From the NCBI GenBank assembly GCA_964655005.1, contig CAZZKE010000044.1, positions 1 through 23,662 on the forward strand: a stretch of 23,662 bases of DNA. Reading direction: 5' to 3'. The translations under genes and the position numbers were made by a program. Below, piece after piece: positions 22,635 through 23,662 of this stretch. This stretch comes from CAZZKE01 sp964655005. Its GTDB lineage: Bacteria > Pseudomonadota > Alphaproteobacteria > Rhodospirillales > JABHCV01. The notes below the pieces were generated by a model. It was not told where the DNA came from. It was given only the letters and a program-made list of their open reading frames with translations, and did not search any database. How positions within the stretch are numbered: position 1 is the stretch's first letter; the number at the start of each line of letters is the position of its first letter.

Positions 22635-23662
22635 TAGTAGGTTTCCAGTTGCGGCAGGGGGACGATGAAATGTCCACCGGCTTCGGTGAATTGTTTGTGC
22701 TGGTCCATGATCGGTCGGGCGAAGTTCCAGGCCAGAATCACGATGTCGTCGGGCTTTCTATCGTATATGGCGGCGGAAGACACCACCGGAATGTGCATCC
22801 CCGGCGAATAAAGCCCCTGTTTCAGGGGGCTGTCGTCGACGATGAAGTCGATCAGGTCGGGGCCGATGCCAAAATGGTACATCAGGGTCGTCGCCTTGGC
22901 CGGGGCGCCGAAGGCGGCGATTGCCCGACCCTGCGCCTTGAGGTTTCGCAGCAGGGTCGAAAGTTCGGCCCCCAGAACATCGATACGGATGCCGAAATCC
23001 TTGTAGGTGGCGGCCCGGTCCAGCCCCATCGCCCGTTCCAGGCGAACCAGTTCCCCGACCGCGGCGGCGACCGGTCGGGACCCGGCCTGCGGCCTGGCGA
23101 CGCCGCGCAGCGAACCGCCGTGGGTCGGCACCCGGATGGCGTCGATCAGTTCCATGCCGTGGGCCGCCATGAAGGCGACCAGCGGCCCGACCGTGTGGTA
23201 GGCCAGGTGTTCGTGATAGATCATGTCGAACAGGGTATTTTCGAACATATCGACCAGATACGAGACTTCGAACACGAACACGCCGTCGTCATCCAGCAGC
23301 GCGCGGACCCCGTCCAGCACCCCGCCCAGATCGTCGATATGGGCGAATACGTTATTGGCGGTAATCACCGCGGCGGCGCCGCGTTCGGCCCGGATTTCCG
23401 CCGCCATGGCCGGCGCAAAGAAACCGGCGATGGTTTCGATGCCGGCGGCGGTGGCCCGGGCCGCGATGTCTTTCGCCGGATCGACGCCAAGAACGCGATG
23501 GCCCGAATCCCTGAATGCCTGCAGCAGGGTGCCGTCGTTGGAGCCGATATCGAAAACCAGCGACCCCGGCGGCGGCCCGTAGCGGTCGATGACGAAGGCG
23601 GCGTAGTCTTCGAAATGCCTGACGAAAACCGGCGAGGTTCCCGACACGTAGACATAGTTTTC
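22634..23662 (-). CDS. SAM-dependent C-methyltransferase (partial, N terminus beyond window)
   Basis: The frame is open to the right edge (first visible residues ENYVYVSGTSP), so the start lies outside; 342 residues are seen. The SAM-binding motif is LVFDIGSNDGTLL (about 35-47 of the visible part), followed by ANNVFAHIDDL. YHEHLAYHTVGPL (from 148) and VPTHGGSLRG (about 178-187) mark the sugar C-methyltransferase family with a C-terminal Rossmann-like domain (PF13489 plus PF08484; TylC3/NovU relatives). The missing part would be the short cysteine-rich zinc domain. Such enzymes methylate carbon next to a keto group on nucleotide sugars. A GTG at 23647 is unlikely to be the true start because homology-like sequence continues upstream. 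It is translationally coupled to the UXS-like gene. Confidence 0.85.
   Translation of the reverse strand, partial: ENYVYVSGTSPVFVRHFEDYAAFVIDRYGPPPGSLVFDIGSNDGTLLQAFRDSGHRVLGVDPAKDIAARATAAGIETIAGFFAPAMAAEIRAERGAAAVITANNVFAHIDDLGGVLDGVRALLDDDGVFVFEVSYLVDMFENTLFDMIYHEHLAYHTVGPLVAFMAAHGMELIDAIRVPTHGGSLRGVARPQAGSRPVAAAVGELVRLERAMGLDRAATYKDFGIRIDVLGAELSTLLRNLKAQGRAIAAFGAPAKATTLMYHFGIGPDLIDFIVDDSPLKQGLYSPGMHIPVVSSAAIYDRKPDDIVILAWNFARPIMDQHKQFTEAGGHFIVPLPQLETY

Noticed and set aside
1..23662. CRISPR arrays, tRNA or rRNA genes, insertion sequences, phage genes
   Set aside because: None seen on reading both strands: no regularly spaced repeats, transposase or integrase motifs, or RNA gene signatures. 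Nearly all sequence is accounted for by metabolic and glycan genes.

Overview
The window is GC-rich, tightly packed bacterial DNA, most consistent with an alphaproteobacterium of the Rhodospirillales type. This is an inference from gene content and base composition. The supporting content is a HutF-type histidine pathway, a 180-kDa-class NAD-glutamate dehydrogenase, and high-GC genes joined by ATGA/GTGA/TAATG junctions. There are no rRNA or tRNA genes, insertion sequences or CRISPR arrays.

Left part (1-6792): a histidine utilisation (hut) locus. hutF and hutC run leftward; hutI, hutH and hutU run rightward. Between them lies a 106-bp control region (2213-2318) with two exact inverted 16-bp copies of a TTGTNTANACAA-type operator, each covering the -10 box of one of two overlapping divergent promoters. 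HutH, HutU and HutI convert histidine through urocanate and imidazolonepropionate to formiminoglutamate. HutF then makes N-formylglutamate, and HutC is the expected urocanate-responsive repressor. The deformylase that finishes the route (HutG) is not in the window. Bases 1-98 are AT-rich, with a separate inverted-repeat pair around a candidate leftward promoter for a gene off the edge.

Middle part (6877-12999): a 1624-residue NAD-dependent glutamate dehydrogenase follows hutU in the same direction and could pass the glutamate made from histidine on to 2-oxoglutarate. Three bases after it comes an UMF1/Atg22-like MFS transporter. The 84-bp hutU-gdh gap holds a 12-bp perfect palindrome and a 27-codon open frame that fills it almost exactly.

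Right part (23662 down to 13043, all leftward): eight tightly coupled genes of surface polysaccharide synthesis. In transcription order they are a C-methyltransferase (cut by the window edge), a UDP-glucuronate-decarboxylase-like SDR, a Gfo/Idh/MocA oxidoreductase, a WbpL/WecA-type glycosyl-1-phosphate transferase, a WbuB-like GT4 glycosyltransferase, a WbpV-like SDR, a WbpM/CapD-like 4,6-dehydratase, and an exported alpha/beta hydrolase. The WbpM/WbpV/WbpL-like set suggests synthesis of UDP-N-acetylquinovosamine (or a relative) and its loading on undecaprenyl phosphate. The first three genes suggest a second, possibly methylated or branched, sugar. purH follows after a 98-bp gap and converges on the transporter gene.
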